Below are positions 1-8,714 of a stretch of DNA of 32,114 bases, in pieces; position 1 is the first letter of the stretch, and each line of letters opens with the position of its first letter. Both the position numbers and the translations under genes were made by a program. The notes below the pieces were generated by a model. The model had not been told where the DNA came from and did no database searches. It was given only the letters and a program-made list of their open reading frames with translations. The DNA is taken from assembly GCA_018335895.1 (NCBI GenBank), contig JAGXQU010000085.1, positions 1 through 32,114 of the forward strand, read 5' to 3'. This DNA comes from Hyphomicrobiales bacterium (GTDB taxonomy: Bacteria; Pseudomonadota; Alphaproteobacteria; Rhizobiales; Xanthobacteraceae).

Positions 1-433
1 CGTCACAAGGACCTTCCCTTGGCGGCTTCGTCGGGAACGCGTGCCAACGCAAGTACGGCGAAGCCGGGAAGGTCCGCCAGCGGAGGATAGCTTGGTACGT
101 CCTCCGGGGGCCGGTCGAAGGAAAGCCGAAAACCATCCGCGCGCGGGATGCCGGTATCGCCGGTTCGCTCGCGGTCGACTTGCCTCTGCACTTCTCTTCT
201 TCGTGCAGAGGGCCGTGACGCGCTTCTGGCGCTCGCGGCATCCCGCGCGCCCTCGGATTTTCCCCGGGGGCGATCTCGCCAAACCCCGGGGCTCCGGCCC
301 GCGGGAAGAATGGAGGCTGCTTGCCTCATGGCTCGAGACCCGGGCCCCCGCTCCGCGCCATGAGGATCGAAAACCTCGTCCTCAGGAGGCTGCGAAGCGG
401 CCATCTCGAAGAATGAGGCTCCGGTCGCCCGCG
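1..433. other. Hairpin-rich leader with no convincing gene
   Basis: Open frames exist here on both strands, but their translations are arginine- and proline-rich, low in complexity and resemble no family I know, so I call no gene. What the stretch does hold is inverted repeats. A 10-bp arm at 9-18 pairs with 66-75 and continues as 24-30 with 59-65. A perfect 9-bp arm at 183-191 pairs with 203-211 around an 11-nt pyrimidine loop. A dispersed repeat follows at 324-418. The tail of a gene entering from the left cannot be excluded for roughly the first 120 bases, because the minus-strand frame ending at position 3 looks fairly protein-like there. Confidence 0.45.
324..418. repeat. Pair of short palindromic dispersed repeats (REP-like)
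   Basis: There are two adjacent palindromic units. The first has perfect arms CCTCATGG (324-331) and CCATGAGG (358-365) around a GC-rich centre, with CTCGAGAC just inside the left arm. The second starts with CCTCGTCCTCAGGAGG at 374 and ends with TCTCGAAGAATGAGG at 418. Both closely resemble, from memory, the very common intergenic repeats of Bradyrhizobium relatives (CCTCATCCTGAGGAG...TCTCGAAGGATGAGG and CCTCATGG...CCATGAGG). Identity to that family is recalled, not searched. Such elements sit between genes and may act at the ends of transcripts. Confidence 0.6.
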
Positions 434-449
434 TTAACCCTTCGCTAAC
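434..449 (+). promoter_or_regulatory. Candidate CtrA binding box upstream of flhA
   Basis: TTAA at 434-437, seven bases, then CTAAC at 445-449. This matches the full CtrA consensus TTAA-N7-TTAAC with one mismatch. It lies 58 bp before the flhA start, a usual place for CtrA control of flagellar operons. A GANTC (GAATC, 499-503) overlaps the ribosome binding site. Binding itself is inferred. Confidence 0.6.
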
Positions 450-506
450 CATAAGGGAGGCAATTTTTGCCGGGGGAGCGCGCCCGCCCGGGCGTGGAGA
501 ATCAAT

Positions 507-2621
507 ATGTCCGATCTGAGCGCCGGCACCGTCAACTACAAGCCAAAAATGCCCACGATGGGCGAGATCGGCGCGCTTATGCGCCGCGGCGACCTCATGC
601 TCGCGGTCGCGGTGCTCGGCATCCTCGTCGTGCTCATCATGCCGCTGCCGCCGATGGTGCTCGACCTTCTGCTGGCGCTCTCGATCATCCTGTCGGTGTT
701 GATTCTGATGACGGCCCTTTTCATTCAGGGCCCGCTGGAATTCTCCGCCTTCCCGACCGTGCTCCTGATGGCGACCATGTTCCGCCTCGCGCTGAACCTC
801 GCCTCCACCCGCCTCATTCTCACGCATGGCCACCAGGGCACCGCCGCCGCCGGTCACGTCATCGAAGCCTTCGGCAACTTCGTGATGGGCGGCAACTTCG
901 TGATCGGCATCATCGTCTTCTCGATCCTGATCATCGTGAACTTCGTGGTCATCACCAAAGGTTCGGGCCGTATCGCAGAAGTCGCGGCCCGCTTCACCCT
1001 GGACGCCATGCCCGGCAAGCAGATGGCGATCGACGCCGACCTCTCGGCGGGCCTGATCGACGAAGACACCGCCCGCAAGCGCCGCAAGGACCTCGAAGAC
1101 GAAAGCTCGTTCTACGGCGCGATGGACGGTGCCTCGAAGTTCGTGCGCGGCGACGCGATCGCAGGCCTCTTGATCGTCTTCATCAACGTGATCGGCGGCA
1201 TCATCATCGGCATGGCGCAGCAGGGGCTGCCCTTCGCGAAAGCAGGACAGGTCTACACGCTGCTTACGGTCGGCGACGGCCTCGTCACCCAGATCCCCGC
1301 GCTGATCGTCTCGACCGCGGCCGGCCTCCTCGTCTCCAAGGCCGGCGTTTCGGGTGCCGCCGACAAGGCGTTGATGAGCCAGTTGTCGAACTATCCGAAA
1401 GCGCTCGGCATGTCCTCCGGCGTCATGATCGTGCTGGCGCTCCTGCCTGGCGTACCGATGCTGCCGTTCCTGGCGCTCGGCACCGGCGCAGGCGTGCTCG
1501 CCTTCGTTTCCACAAGAAGGAAGAAAGCAGCCGCTGCCGCGCAGGCGCAGACCACTTCCGCGAAGGAGCCGAGCCTGCCGCAGGAAGAGCCGATCTCGAG
1601 CGCACTCAAGATCGACGATCTCAAGATCGAAATCGGTTACGCGCTCCTGCCGCTCGTCAACGCCCCGGACGGCGCAGATCGCCTCACCGAGCAGATCAAG
1701 GCGCTCCGCCGCCAGATCGCGAGCGAAATGGGCTTCGTGATGCCGTCCGTGCGCATCCTCGACAATGTGCAGATGGAATCGAACGCCTACACGATCAAAC
1801 TGAAAGAGGTGGACGCCGGCTCAGGCAAGGTTCACCCGGGCAGCCACATGGTCATGGACCCCGCCGGCGGTCAGGTGCAGCTTGCGGGCCACCACACCAC
1901 CGAGCCGACATTTGGCCTCCCCGCGACCTGGGTCGACGAGTCCTTGCGCGAGGAAGCATCGCTTCGCGGTTACACGGTGGTCGACGCCGCGACCGTCATG
2001 TCCACGCACCTCGCCGAGGTGCTCAAGGCGAACATGGCGGATCTGCTCTCCTATGCGGAGGTGCAGAAGTTGCTCAAGGAACTGCCGAAGGAACAGAGCG
2101 AACTCCTGAAGGACATCGTACCGAGCCAGATTTCGGTGTCCGGCATCCAGCGCGTGTTGCAGCTTCTTCTGTCCGAGCGCATCTCGATCCGCGATCTCGG
2201 CACGATCCTCGAAGGCATCGCCGAGGCCGTGCCGCATACGCGCAACGCCTCGCAGATCGTCGAGCAGGTGCGCGTGCGCCTCTCCCGCCAGCTCTGCGCA
2301 CAGCATATGTCGCACAACGGCTACCTGCCGCTCATTTCGCTCTCGCCGAAATGGGAACAGAACTTCGCGGAATCCATCGTCGGCACCGGCGAGGAAAAAT
2401 CGCTCGCGATGCAGCCCTCGAAGCTCACGGAGTTCGTCAACGATGTGCGCGAGCGTTTCGAGCAGGCCGCGCGCATGAACGAAGCGCCGGTGTTGCTCAC
2501 CTCCGCCGCCGCCCGCACCTTCGTGCGGCAGATCGTGGACCGCTTCCGCCCGCAGACCGCGGTCATGTCGCAGGCCGAAATTCATTCGCGCGTGCGGCTG
2601 AAGACGGTCGGCAGCGTTTAG
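507..2621 (+). CDS. flhA: Flagellar export apparatus protein FlhA
   Basis: FlhA is the large inner-membrane component of the flagellar type III export gate; its cytoplasmic C-terminal domain docks chaperone-substrate complexes and its membrane part couples proton flow to export. The 704-residue product has the usual family length. Hydrophobic helices fill roughly residues 25-320. The conserved FHIPEP-family cytoplasmic loop (GRIAEVAARFTLDAMPGKQM, followed by DADLSAGLID and RKRRKDLEDE) lies near residues 155-200, and the soluble domain follows from about 345. The ATG at 507 is preceded by GGAG at 496-499. It stands alone on the plus strand, convergent with fliJ and fliI, and a CtrA-like box sits upstream. 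The assignment is firm; the virulence paralogue SctV is excluded by the flagellar context. Confidence 0.97.
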   Translation: MSDLSAGTVNYKPKMPTMGEIGALMRRGDLMLAVAVLGILVVLIMPLPPMVLDLLLALSIILSVLILMTALFIQGPLEFSAFPTVLLMATMFRLALNLASTRLILTHGHQGTAAAGHVIEAFGNFVMGGNFVIGIIVFSILIIVNFVVITKGSGRIAEVAARFTLDAMPGKQMAIDADLSAGLIDEDTARKRRKDLEDESSFYGAMDGASKFVRGDAIAGLLIVFINVIGGIIIGMAQQGLPFAKAGQVYTLLTVGDGLVTQIPALIVSTAAGLLVSKAGVSGAADKALMSQLSNYPKALGMSSGVMIVLALLPGVPMLPFLALGTGAGVLAFVSTRRKKAAAAAQAQTTSAKEPSLPQEEPISSALKIDDLKIEIGYALLPLVNAPDGADRLTEQIKALRRQIASEMGFVMPSVRILDNVQMESNAYTIKLKEVDAGSGKVHPGSHMVMDPAGGQVQLAGHHTTEPTFGLPATWVDESLREEASLRGYTVVDAATVMSTHLAEVLKANMADLLSYAEVQKLLKELPKEQSELLKDIVPSQISVSGIQRVLQLLLSERISIRDLGTILEGIAEAVPHTRNASQIVEQVRVRLSRQLCAQHMSHNGYLPLISLSPKWEQNFAESIVGTGEEKSLAMQPSKLTEFVNDVRERFEQAARMNEAPVLLTSAAARTFVRQIVDRFRPQTAVMSQAEIHSRVRLKTVGSV

Positions 2622-2630
2622 AAAAGAGAA

Positions 2631-2659
2631 GGCCGCCGTAGCGTGACGCTGCGGCGGCC
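2631..2659. terminator. Hairpin terminator shared by flhA and fliJ
   Basis: A 13-bp stem (2631-2643 with 2647-2659, one G-T pair) has a 3-nt loop and lies between the convergent ends of flhA and fliJ. On the minus strand it is followed by a T-rich run (TTCTCTTTT), so it probably stops fliJ transcription better than flhA transcription. Confidence 0.7.
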
Positions 2660-2679
2660 CCTATCTCTTAAATACGCGA

Positions 2680-3087
2680 TCAGACGCGGATGCGCTGGGC
2701 GCCGATGCGGTCCATCTCGGCCTGTTCGCGGGCGGCCTCGATGCCACGGCCGCGGACGGCGTCACGCTCTTCCAGAATCTCGACTTTCTTCAGTTCCTCG
2801 AAAGCATCCGCGAGCTGCGCGCGCGCTTCTTCGAGCTGGCCGTGCAATTCCTTCGCGGAACGCTTGAGGTTGTCGCGGCGCTGGATCGCAGCCTTGGCGT
2901 AGGTCGGATAGGCAAAATGGCCGGGGTCGTTGATGCCGGCTCGGTCCTGCTCGACCGAGATTTCCCGCTCAAGATCATTGGCCATGCGCTCGAATTCGGC
3001 GACCATCGCCTCGATCTGGGCGACCTGACGGCGCTTTTCGTCAACCTGAAAGCGCTTCAGGCGAATAAGGGTTTCACGCGATTTCAT
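2680..3087 (-). CDS. fliJ: Flagellar export chaperone FliJ
   Basis: FliJ is a small coiled-coil protein that inserts into the FliI ATPase ring and links it to FlhA during flagellar export. The 135-residue product is almost entirely charged helix (for example EFERMANDLEREISVEQD) and starts with the typical MKSRETLIRLKRFQVDEKRR, as in rhizobial FliJ. It lies 24 bp downstream of fliI on the same strand, the classical fliI-fliJ order, so the two are very probably co-transcribed. FliJ is poorly conserved in sequence; the call rests on length, coiled-coil character and position. Confidence 0.9.
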   Translation of the reverse strand: MKSRETLIRLKRFQVDEKRRQVAQIEAMVAEFERMANDLEREISVEQDRAGINDPGHFAYPTYAKAAIQRRDNLKRSAKELHGQLEEARAQLADAFEELKKVEILEERDAVRGRGIEAAREQAEMDRIGAQRIRV

Positions 3088-3111
3088 CCCGGCGATACTC
3101 CACGCGACCGG

Positions 3112-4437
3112 TTAGGGCTCAGTTACTGGGCTCGCTACAATTTGAGCGAGCGCGCGGTAACCATCGCCGAGATTCGTTTTTTCTTCCTTACCTTGGGACA
3201 GGAAAGCCTCGAGCGCCGGCTGGAGCCGGATCGCCTCGTCGACCTCCGCGGAAGACCCCTGCCGGTAGGCCCCGAGCCGGATCAGTTCCTCCATATCGCC
3301 ATAGGTCGCGAGCAGCTGCTTGGCCTTAACGATGGCCGGATAGAACTCTGGGTCCGCCGACTTCGGCATGGTCCGGGAGACCGACTTCAGGACGTTAATC
3401 GCCGGGTAGCGTCCGCGCTCCGCGATCGCGCGCTCCATGACGATATGGCCGTCGAGAATGCCGCGGACGGCATCCGCCACCGGCTCGTTGTGATCGTCGC
3501 CATCGACCAGCACCGTGAAGAGCCCCGTGATGGTGCCCTTGTCCTCACCCGGCCCTGCCCGCTCGAGCAACCGCGGCAGTTCGGAGAATACGGTCGGCGT
3601 ATAGCCCTTGGCGGTCGGCGGCTCGCCGCCTGCAAGACCGATCTCGCGCTGGGCCATGGCGAAGCGGGTCACTGAGTCCATAAGAAGAAGGACGTCCTTG
3701 CCCTCATCGCGGAAGTATTCGGCGATCGACATGGACAAGAGCGCGGCCTGCCTTCGCATCAGCGCGGGCTCGTCCGAGGTTGCGACCACCACAACCGAAC
3801 GCTTGAGGCCCTGCGGACCCAGATCGTCCTGAAGGAATTCCTGCACCTCGCGGCCGCGCTCGCCGACAAGGCCGATCACCGCGACATCGCAGGCCGTGTA
3901 GCGTGCGAGCATCGACAGAAGCACCGACTTGCCGACGCCCGAGCCCGCAAAGATGCCGAGGCGCTGGCCCTTGCAGACGGTGGCAAACGTATTGAGCGCA
4001 CGGACGCCGAGATCGAGCGCCTTGCCCACGCGCTTGCGCGCATGCGCGGGCGGCGGCGGTGCGCGGAACGGATAAGGAGAATGACCGGGCTTGATCGGCC
4101 CCTTGCCGTCCACCGGCTGGCCGTGGGCGTTCAGGACCCGCCCGAGCCAGTCATTCGAGGGCCGCACCAGTGCGCCCGATTGCGAGACGATGGCGCGGCA
4201 GCCGCGCCGGACGCCCTCGATGGCGGCAAACGGCATGACCACGGCGTTCTCGCCGGCGAAACCCACGACCTCGCAGGGCACGCCCCCGTTAACCCCTGTT
4301 TCGATGGTCAATCTGGCCCCGACCGGCATGGCGTGAACCGGCCCGGCGACCTCGATCATGAGGCCTTTTACAGCCGCTACCCGCCCATAAATCAGGGGTC
4401 CATCGAGTTCCGCGATCTGTTCCGCCAGGGCCTTCAT
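3112..4437 (-). CDS. fliI: Flagellum-specific ATPase FliI
   Basis: FliI is the F1-beta-like hexameric ATPase that unloads chaperones and energises flagellar protein export at the inner face of the membrane. The 441-residue product has an N-terminal beta-barrel domain, Walker A GSGVGKS at residues 165-171, the catalytic-glutamate motif GERGREV at 192-198 and a Walker B ending in LLLMD at 254, followed by the family signature SVTRF. The length is normal. The ATG at 4437 lacks a strong Shine-Dalgarno. A GANTC site (4441-4445) lies only 3 bp upstream of it. The gene heads the fliI-fliJ operon and is divergent from ctrA, sharing its 361-bp intergenic region. Confidence 0.97.
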   Translation of the reverse strand: MKALAEQIAELDGPLIYGRVAAVKGLMIEVAGPVHAMPVGARLTIETGVNGGVPCEVVGFAGENAVVMPFAAIEGVRRGCRAIVSQSGALVRPSNDWLGRVLNAHGQPVDGKGPIKPGHSPYPFRAPPPPAHARKRVGKALDLGVRALNTFATVCKGQRLGIFAGSGVGKSVLLSMLARYTACDVAVIGLVGERGREVQEFLQDDLGPQGLKRSVVVVATSDEPALMRRQAALLSMSIAEYFRDEGKDVLLLMDSVTRFAMAQREIGLAGGEPPTAKGYTPTVFSELPRLLERAGPGEDKGTITGLFTVLVDGDDHNEPVADAVRGILDGHIVMERAIAERGRYPAINVLKSVSRTMPKSADPEFYPAIVKAKQLLATYGDMEELIRLGAYRQGSSAEVDEAIRLQPALEAFLSQGKEEKTNLGDGYRALAQIVASPVTEP

Positions 4438-4798
4438 GGAGAATCACCGCTTAACGGGGCAAGTGCTTGTTTACCCGATCTTTACCGGCCTCGTTAATGA
4501 TCCGATCACGCCTTGGATCGAAGAGCACGCAGGACGCGGGCTTAATTCAAGGGAGTCGCTTGGTCTGGCTTCTTGAAGTCGTACTTTAACCAGCCGGCCT
4601 GAGGAAAATTCCGAACTGGCAATAGCTTACGCCGATTCGCGAATATTTTCACGGGCCGCGCTTGTGGGACAGAATCAGAATCTGTTAACCATTGCTGGTT
4701 AGCGTCGCGAGTCGAGAACTGAGTCAGTCCAGGCACGCAGGCGGGGCGGGTCTGGAGTGAGATTTGTCCCCCAAACGAGGCCTGGATAGGGGATTGGC
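4438..4798. promoter_or_regulatory. fliI/ctrA divergent control region with seven GANTC sites
   Basis: No gene is convincing in these 361 bp. GANTC motifs occur at 4441, 4553, 4634, 4672, 4678, 4709 and 4721. About one or two would be expected by chance; four fall within 54 bp some 75 bp before ctrA. CtrA-like half sites TTAAC/TTAACC stand at 4452, 4586 and 4685, the last forming a partial palindrome with GGTTAG at 4697. A direct repeat TTTACC occurs at 4470 and 4481, an 11-bp period that mimics the CtrA TTAA-N7-TTAA spacing. In Caulobacter, ctrA transcription depends on CcrM methylation of GANTC, GcrA, and CtrA feedback. The same logic is inferred here. Confidence 0.7.
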
Positions 4799-5518
4799 AT
4801 GCGCGTTCTGCTAATCGAAGACGACAGCGCGACGGCGAAAAGCGTCGAATTGATGCTGAAGTCTGAAAGTTTCAATGTTTACGTGACCGACCTTGGCGAA
4901 GAAGGGGTCGATCTCGGTAAACTCTACGATTACGACATCATCCTCCTCGACCTGAATCTTCCGGACATGTCCGGTTACGAGGTTCTGAAGTCGCTGAGAG
5001 TCGCGAAGATCAAGACTCCGATCTTGATCCTCTCGGGTCTCGCCGGCATCGAGGACAAGGTGAAGGGTCTCGGCTTCGGCGCCGACGACTATCTCACCAA
5101 ACCGTTCCACAAGGACGAGCTGATCGCACGCATCCATGCGGTGGTGCGCCGCTCGAAGGGTCACGCCCAGTCGGTCATCAACACCGGCGATCTCGTCGTG
5201 AACCTCGACCAGAAGACGGTCGAAGTCGACGGAGCGCGCGTGCACCTGACCGGCAAGGAATACCAGATGCTGGAGCTGCTCTCGCTCCGCAAGGGCACCA
5301 CGCTCACCAAGGAGATGTTCCTCAATCATCTCTACGGCGGCATGGACGAGCCGGAACTGAAGATCATCGACGTGTTCATCTGCAAGCTCCGCAAGAAGCT
5401 CGCGAACGCCTCGAAGGCGCAGGACTGGCCGAACGGCAAGAACTACATCGAGACGGTCTGGGGCCGCGGCTATGTGCTGCGCGAGCCGACCGACGCGGAC
5501 GAACGCATCTCGGCGTAA
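4799..5518 (+). CDS. ctrA: Cell-cycle response regulator CtrA
   Basis: CtrA is the OmpR-type transcription factor that controls cell-cycle, flagellar and division genes in alphaproteobacteria and is phosphorylated through CckA and ChpT. The 239-residue product has a receiver domain (acidic pocket E8/D9, phospho-acceptor D51, K101) and a C-terminal winged helix ending in the recognition segment [12 protein letters not shown] and WGRGYVL, which is essentially invariant among CtrA proteins. The C-terminus ends in small residues (ISA), compatible with the ClpXP-degraded tail known in Caulobacter, though it is not the exact AA. AGGGGA at 4788-4793 serves as ribosome binding site for the ATG. It is monocistronic, closed by a strong terminator, and regulated by the region upstream. 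ChpT is encoded elsewhere in the window. Confidence 0.97.
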   Translation: MRVLLIEDDSATAKSVELMLKSESFNVYVTDLGEEGVDLGKLYDYDIILLDLNLPDMSGYEVLKSLRVAKIKTPILILSGLAGIEDKVKGLGFGADDYLTKPFHKDELIARIHAVVRRSKGHAQSVINTGDLVVNLDQKTVEVDGARVHLTGKEYQMLELLSLRKGTTLTKEMFLNHLYGGMDEPELKIIDVFICKLRKKLANASKAQDWPNGKNYIETVWGRGYVLREPTDADERISA

Positions 5519-5542
5519 CTCGCCATCGCTCATACGAAAATC

Positions 5543-5574
5543 AAAACCCCGCCTTCCCGGCGGGGTTTTTGTTT
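5543..5574. terminator. Intrinsic terminator after ctrA
   Basis: CCCCGCC (5547-5553) pairs with GGCGGGG (5559-5565) around a 5-nt loop. It is flanked by AAAA on the left and a T5-G-T3 tail on the right, making it a strong bidirectional terminator serving ctrA and the convergent PAS gene. Confidence 0.93.
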
Positions 5575-5591
5575 GGGCGCAGAACTTACGC

Positions 5592-6116
5592 TCAGAACGC
5601 CGGGCGCTTTTCGAAAGCGATCTTCCGCAGCAGTTCTCCGGGAACCGCATGAAGGCCGTCCGTGCGCAGGAAGGCGATGAAATAGTCGAGCGCCTCGAGG
5701 ATCACCTTCACCCGCCGCTCCTCGGAGAGCACCTCGTCGAGCAGCTGCGGCCGGTCGGCGACGTTCCACACCACGGCGACATCGAAGGAGGGATTTCCCT
5801 TGAAGTCGAAAATCACCTCGCCGCGGTGCGCGAGCCTGCGCGTGCCGCCGCATGGCAACACCACGCGATACTCCCGGTCGAACAGCGTACCGGAACGCAC
5901 GTTGCCATCGATGGTCTGGAAGTTCAGGCGGTCTTCGGGGTGCTGCGTCTTGCGCATCAGCGTGTAGGAAGGCTGGTCCTTTTCCGGATCGAGCCCGTAG
6001 AGCCGGAACAGCCCCTGCGACCACTCCATTTCGTCGGCGCCGACATCGCGCCGCCAGAAACCGCAGCCGAGTTTGTCTTCGATCAGCCGGATCGGCAGAG
6101 AATCCCTGAAAGACAT
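5592..6116 (-). CDS. Small single-PAS-domain protein
   Basis: The 174-residue product carries one PAS_3-type fold at about residues 15-122: GFWRRDVGADEMEWSQGLFR opens it, QHPEDR (59-64) is the typical PAS_3 helix, and a final strand gives VAVVWNVADR. The remaining 50 residues are helical with no recognisable kinase, GGDEF or HTH domain, so it is a stand-alone sensor or protein-interaction module. I chose the ATG at 6116 because GGGGAT stands just upstream; the frame stays open farther but without PAS-like sequence. It is monocistronic on the minus strand, convergent with ctrA across a shared terminator. A link to CtrA signalling is suggested only by position. No signal peptide or membrane segment is seen, so it is probably cytoplasmic. 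Confidence 0.8.
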   Translation of the reverse strand: MSFRDSLPIRLIEDKLGCGFWRRDVGADEMEWSQGLFRLYGLDPEKDQPSYTLMRKTQHPEDRLNFQTIDGNVRSGTLFDREYRVVLPCGGTRRLAHRGEVIFDFKGNPSFDVAVVWNVADRPQLLDEVLSEERRVKVILEALDYFIAFLRTDGLHAVPGELLRKIAFEKRPAF

Positions 6117-6270
6117 TGAAATCCCCGTGCTCAATTTAATCCTTCGGAAAAACGACACGTTAAAATATAGCCCGCGAAATGAAGCACCAATTCGCGCTTT
6201 CGGGCAAGAGGGCGGGAGACAACGCCGCTGCTGCAACGCGGGCGGAACCCGGCGCGACCCGCAGAACGCC

Positions 6271-7032
6271 TCAGTTCTTCAGCCGATACCCGGTGCGGAA
6301 AATCCACCAGATCACGCCAAGGCAGGCTGCGAGGAACACGAGCGTCATGGCGAGGCTGATGTTCACGTTCACGTCCGCCACCTCGTAGAAACTCCAGCGG
6401 AAGCCGGAGATCAAATAGACGATCGGGTTGAAGAACGTGACGGTCTGCCAGAACGGCGGCAGTACGCTCACCGAATAGAAGGCACCGCCGAGAAACGTCA
6501 GCGGCGTGATGATGAGCAACGGCACCACCTGAAGCTTTTCGAAGCCGTCGGCCCAGATGCCGATGATGAAGCCGAGCAGACTGAAGGCCACCGCCGTCAG
6601 CAACAGAAATGTGATCATCCAGACCGGATGCGCGATCCTGACAGGCACGAACAGCCAGGAGGTCGCGAGGATGATGAGACCGAGAATGATCGACTTGGTA
6701 GCGGCCGCACCGACATAGCCGATCACGATCTCGATGAAGGAAATCGGCGCCGACAGGAGCTCGTATATCGTTCCCGTAAACTTCGGGAAGTAGATTCCGA
6801 AAGAGGCGTTCATGACGCTCTGCATCAACAGCGTCAGCATGATGAGCCCGGGCACGATAAAGGAGCCGTAATCGACGCCTTCCATTTTCGTGATCTGCGA
6901 GCCGATCGCGGCGCCAAACACGACGAAGTAAAGCGACGTCGAGAGTACGGGCGCGAGGATGCTCTGCATCAGCGTGCGGCCCGTGCGCGCCATTTCGAAA
7001 CGGTAGATCGCCTTGATCGCGCGCCAGTTCAT
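6271..7032 (-). CDS. ABC-2 type transporter permease
   Basis: The 253-residue integral membrane protein has about six hydrophobic helices, arranged as in the ABC-2 permeases of the NodJ/DrrB/YadH group. The conserved C-terminal family stretch [19 protein letters not shown] lies around residues 178-196, followed by [11 protein letters not shown]. Together with the ATPase encoded just upstream it should form an exporter for a lipid, polysaccharide or hydrophobic compound; the substrate cannot be read from the sequence. Its ATG overlaps the ATPase stop by 4 bp (ATGA), showing translational coupling. No terminator is obvious downstream. Alternative names such as lipooligosaccharide exporter would be over-specific. 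Confidence 0.92.
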   Translation of the reverse strand: MNWRAIKAIYRFEMARTGRTLMQSILAPVLSTSLYFVVFGAAIGSQITKMEGVDYGSFIVPGLIMLTLLMQSVMNASFGIYFPKFTGTIYELLSAPISFIEIVIGYVGAAATKSIILGLIILATSWLFVPVRIAHPVWMITFLLLTAVAFSLLGFIIGIWADGFEKLQVVPLLIITPLTFLGGAFYSVSVLPPFWQTVTFFNPIVYLISGFRWSFYEVADVNVNISLAMTLVFLAACLGVIWWIFRTGYRLKN

Positions 7033-7973
7033 TTCGCGGCTCCATTCCTGCCGTTATGCACGAGCCCGACAAAGATCTCCTCGAGCGAACTCTGCGTCGT
7101 CGAAAGATCGCGGAAGCGGATGCCTGCCTCGTTGAGCGACGCGAGCAGCCGCGTGATCCCGGTGCGCTCCGCCTGCGTGTCGTAAGTATAAGTAAGTTCG
7201 GTGCCGTCGCCGGAGAGCGCAAGCTGCTCGGCGCCGAACATTCCCGCGGGCAGCGCCGAGAGCTTTTCCTGCAGCTGCAACGTCAGTCGCTTCTTGCCGA
7301 GCTTGCTCATCAGCGCTTTCTTTTCCTCGACCAGAATGATCTCGCCTTTCGAGATCACGCCGATCCGGTCGGCCATGTCTTCGGCTTCCTCGATGTAATG
7401 CGTGGTCAGGATGATGGTGACGCCAGACGCGCGGAGATCGCGCACCACCTGCCACATATCCTTGCGCAGTTCGACATCGACGCCGGCGGTCGGCTCGTCG
7501 AGGAACAAGATGTTCGGCTCGTGCGAGAGCGCTTTCGCGATGAGCACGCGCCGCTTCATGCCGCCGGAGAGCGTCATGATCTTGTCGTTGCGCTTCTCCC
7601 ACAGCGAAAGATCCCTCAGGATCTTTTCGATATAGGCGGGGTTCTTCGGCTTGCCGAACAGGCCGCGGCTGAAGGAGACCGTCGCCCAGACCGATTCGAA
7701 GGCGTCGGTGGTCAGTTCCTGCGGCACGAGCCCGATCAGTTCGCGCGCGGCGCGGAAGTCCGTGACGTTGTCATGACCGTCCACCGTGACTGTCCCTTCG
7801 GACGGATTGACCGTGCCGCAGACGATTCCGATCAAGGTGGTCTTGCCGGCCCCGTTCGGCCCGAGCAGCGCGAAGATTTCGCCGCGGCGTATGCCGAGAT
7901 TGATGTTTTTGAGCGCTGTGAAGCCGGTCGCGTAGGTCTTCGACAGCCCGGAAATAGTAATAATGTCCTGCAT
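7029..7973 (-). CDS. ABC-2 type transporter ATP-binding protein
   Basis: This is the nucleotide-binding subunit of the exporter formed with the permease encoded directly downstream. The 314-residue product has Walker A GPNGAGKT at residues 38-45, the signature LSGGM at 135-139, Walker B FLDEP at 157-161 and the switch histidine in [11 protein letters not shown]-terminal extension of about 80 residues resembles that of DrrA/CcmA-type ATPases. The ATG at 7973 is chosen because family homology begins there; the frame remains open for another 28 codons with unrelated sequence. Its Shine-Dalgarno is weak. The gene diverges from the exported-protein gene at 8107, leaving about 130 bp for both promoters. 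Confidence 0.93.
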   Translation of the reverse strand: MQDIITISGLSKTYATGFTALKNINLGIRRGEIFALLGPNGAGKTTLIGIVCGTVNPSEGTVTVDGHDNVTDFRAARELIGLVPQELTTDAFESVWATVSFSRGLFGKPKNPAYIEKILRDLSLWEKRNDKIMTLSGGMKRRVLIAKALSHEPNILFLDEPTAGVDVELRKDMWQVVRDLRASGVTIILTTHYIEEAEDMADRIGVISKGEIILVEEKKALMSKLGKKRLTLQLQEKLSALPAGMFGAEQLALSGDGTELTYTYDTQAERTGITRLLASLNEAGIRFRDLSTTQSSLEEIFVGLVHNGRNGAAK

Positions 7974-8106
7974 TGGCGGGGCTCTTACTACGGTTTGCGC
8001 GGCGGCTCCAGAACCTGTGAGCAACGCCGCTTTGCACTGGCCGCAGATTGGCCGCAATGCAATTCCTCACTCTCCTGCCCATCCGGAACACACCCGAGGA
8101 TTCCTC

Positions 8107-8625
8107 ATGCAGAACTTCTTTCGCGCCGCCATGCTTGCCGTTACGGCACTGGCCTTCGCCGCCGGCACAGCGGCCGCGCAAGGCAATTCGTCCGAGATCA
8201 AACAGATCAAGCTCACCGAGAAACAGGTGCAGAGCTTCATCGCTGCGCAGGACGACCTCAACGCCGTGACCGCGAAGATCAAGGACGGCAAGCCGGACCC
8301 GAAGCTCGTCGCGGAACTCGAAGCCGCCGCGAAGAAGCACGGCTTTGCAGGACTGCCTGAACTCGACGATATCGCGGCCAATATCGGTCTCGTGATGTCG
8401 GGTTTCGACCCCAAGACCAAGGAATTTTCGCAGCCGCCGGAGGCCATCAAGAAGGAGATCGCGGCAGTGAATGCCGACAAGTCGATCCCGGAAAAAGAGA
8501 AGAAGCAGATTATCGACGAACTGAATCAGGCACTGAAGTTTGCGAAGCCCGTCCAGTTCCCCGAGAACGTCGAGCTGATCAAGAAGTATTACGACAAGCT
8601 CGACGCGGCGATGGCCAGGGGCTGA
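8107..8625 (+). CDS. Small exported helical protein of unknown function
   Basis: I do not recognise a named family. The 172-residue product begins with a clear Sec signal peptide (MQNFFRAAML then an alanine-rich core, cleavage expected after AAA-Q near residue 23). The mature part is mainly charged helix with no cysteines, no membrane segment and no metal motif. It includes two lysine/glutamate-rich stretches and ends in KKYYDKLDAAMARG. GAGGA at 8096-8100 is the ribosome binding site and fixes the start. It is monocistronic and closed by a strong terminator. A periplasmic location is inferred from the signal peptide. Similar small proteins are common hypothetical genes in bradyrhizobia as I recall, but no function can be assigned. 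Confidence 0.8.
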   Translation: MQNFFRAAMLAVTALAFAAGTAAAQGNSSEIKQIKLTEKQVQSFIAAQDDLNAVTAKIKDGKPDPKLVAELEAAAKKHGFAGLPELDDIAANIGLVMSGFDPKTKEFSQPPEAIKKEIAAVNADKSIPEKEKKQIIDELNQALKFAKPVQFPENVELIKKYYDKLDAAMARG

Positions 8626-8660
8626 TATCCAGGCGCCGGGAAGATACCCTTCGAACGCAA

Positions 8661-8694
8661 AAAAGGCCGCCCTTAATGGCGGCCTTTTCTTTTT
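8661..8694. terminator. Intrinsic terminator between exported protein gene and cheR
   Basis: GGCCGCC (8665-8671) pairs with GGCGGCC (8678-8684) around CTTAAT. It is flanked by an A-run on the left and TTTTCTTTTT on the right, so it can end both the gene on the left and the chemotaxis operon on the right. Confidence 0.93.
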
Positions 8695-8714
8695 CGTCTG
8701 ACCGGTTGCGGGCG

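Noticed and set aside
3-857. A 284-codon minus-strand frame at the left edge
   Set aside because: Its upstream part is antisense to flhA and its middle is the palindromic repeat; only the last 40 codons look protein-like, which is too little to call a gene.
467-2641. A 724-codon open frame on the plus strand overlapping flhA
   Set aside because: It is an out-of-frame shadow of flhA caused by high GC; the translation is Arg/His/Pro-rich without domains.
6117-6270. Possible CtrA box (TTAA-N7-TTTT on the minus strand) before the PAS gene
   Set aside because: Only one good half site; the second half does not match the consensus.
6073-7185. A 370-codon plus-strand frame opposite the ABC permease
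   Set aside because: Highly charged Arg/Asp/His-rich antisense translation; the minus-strand permease with clear helices is the real gene.
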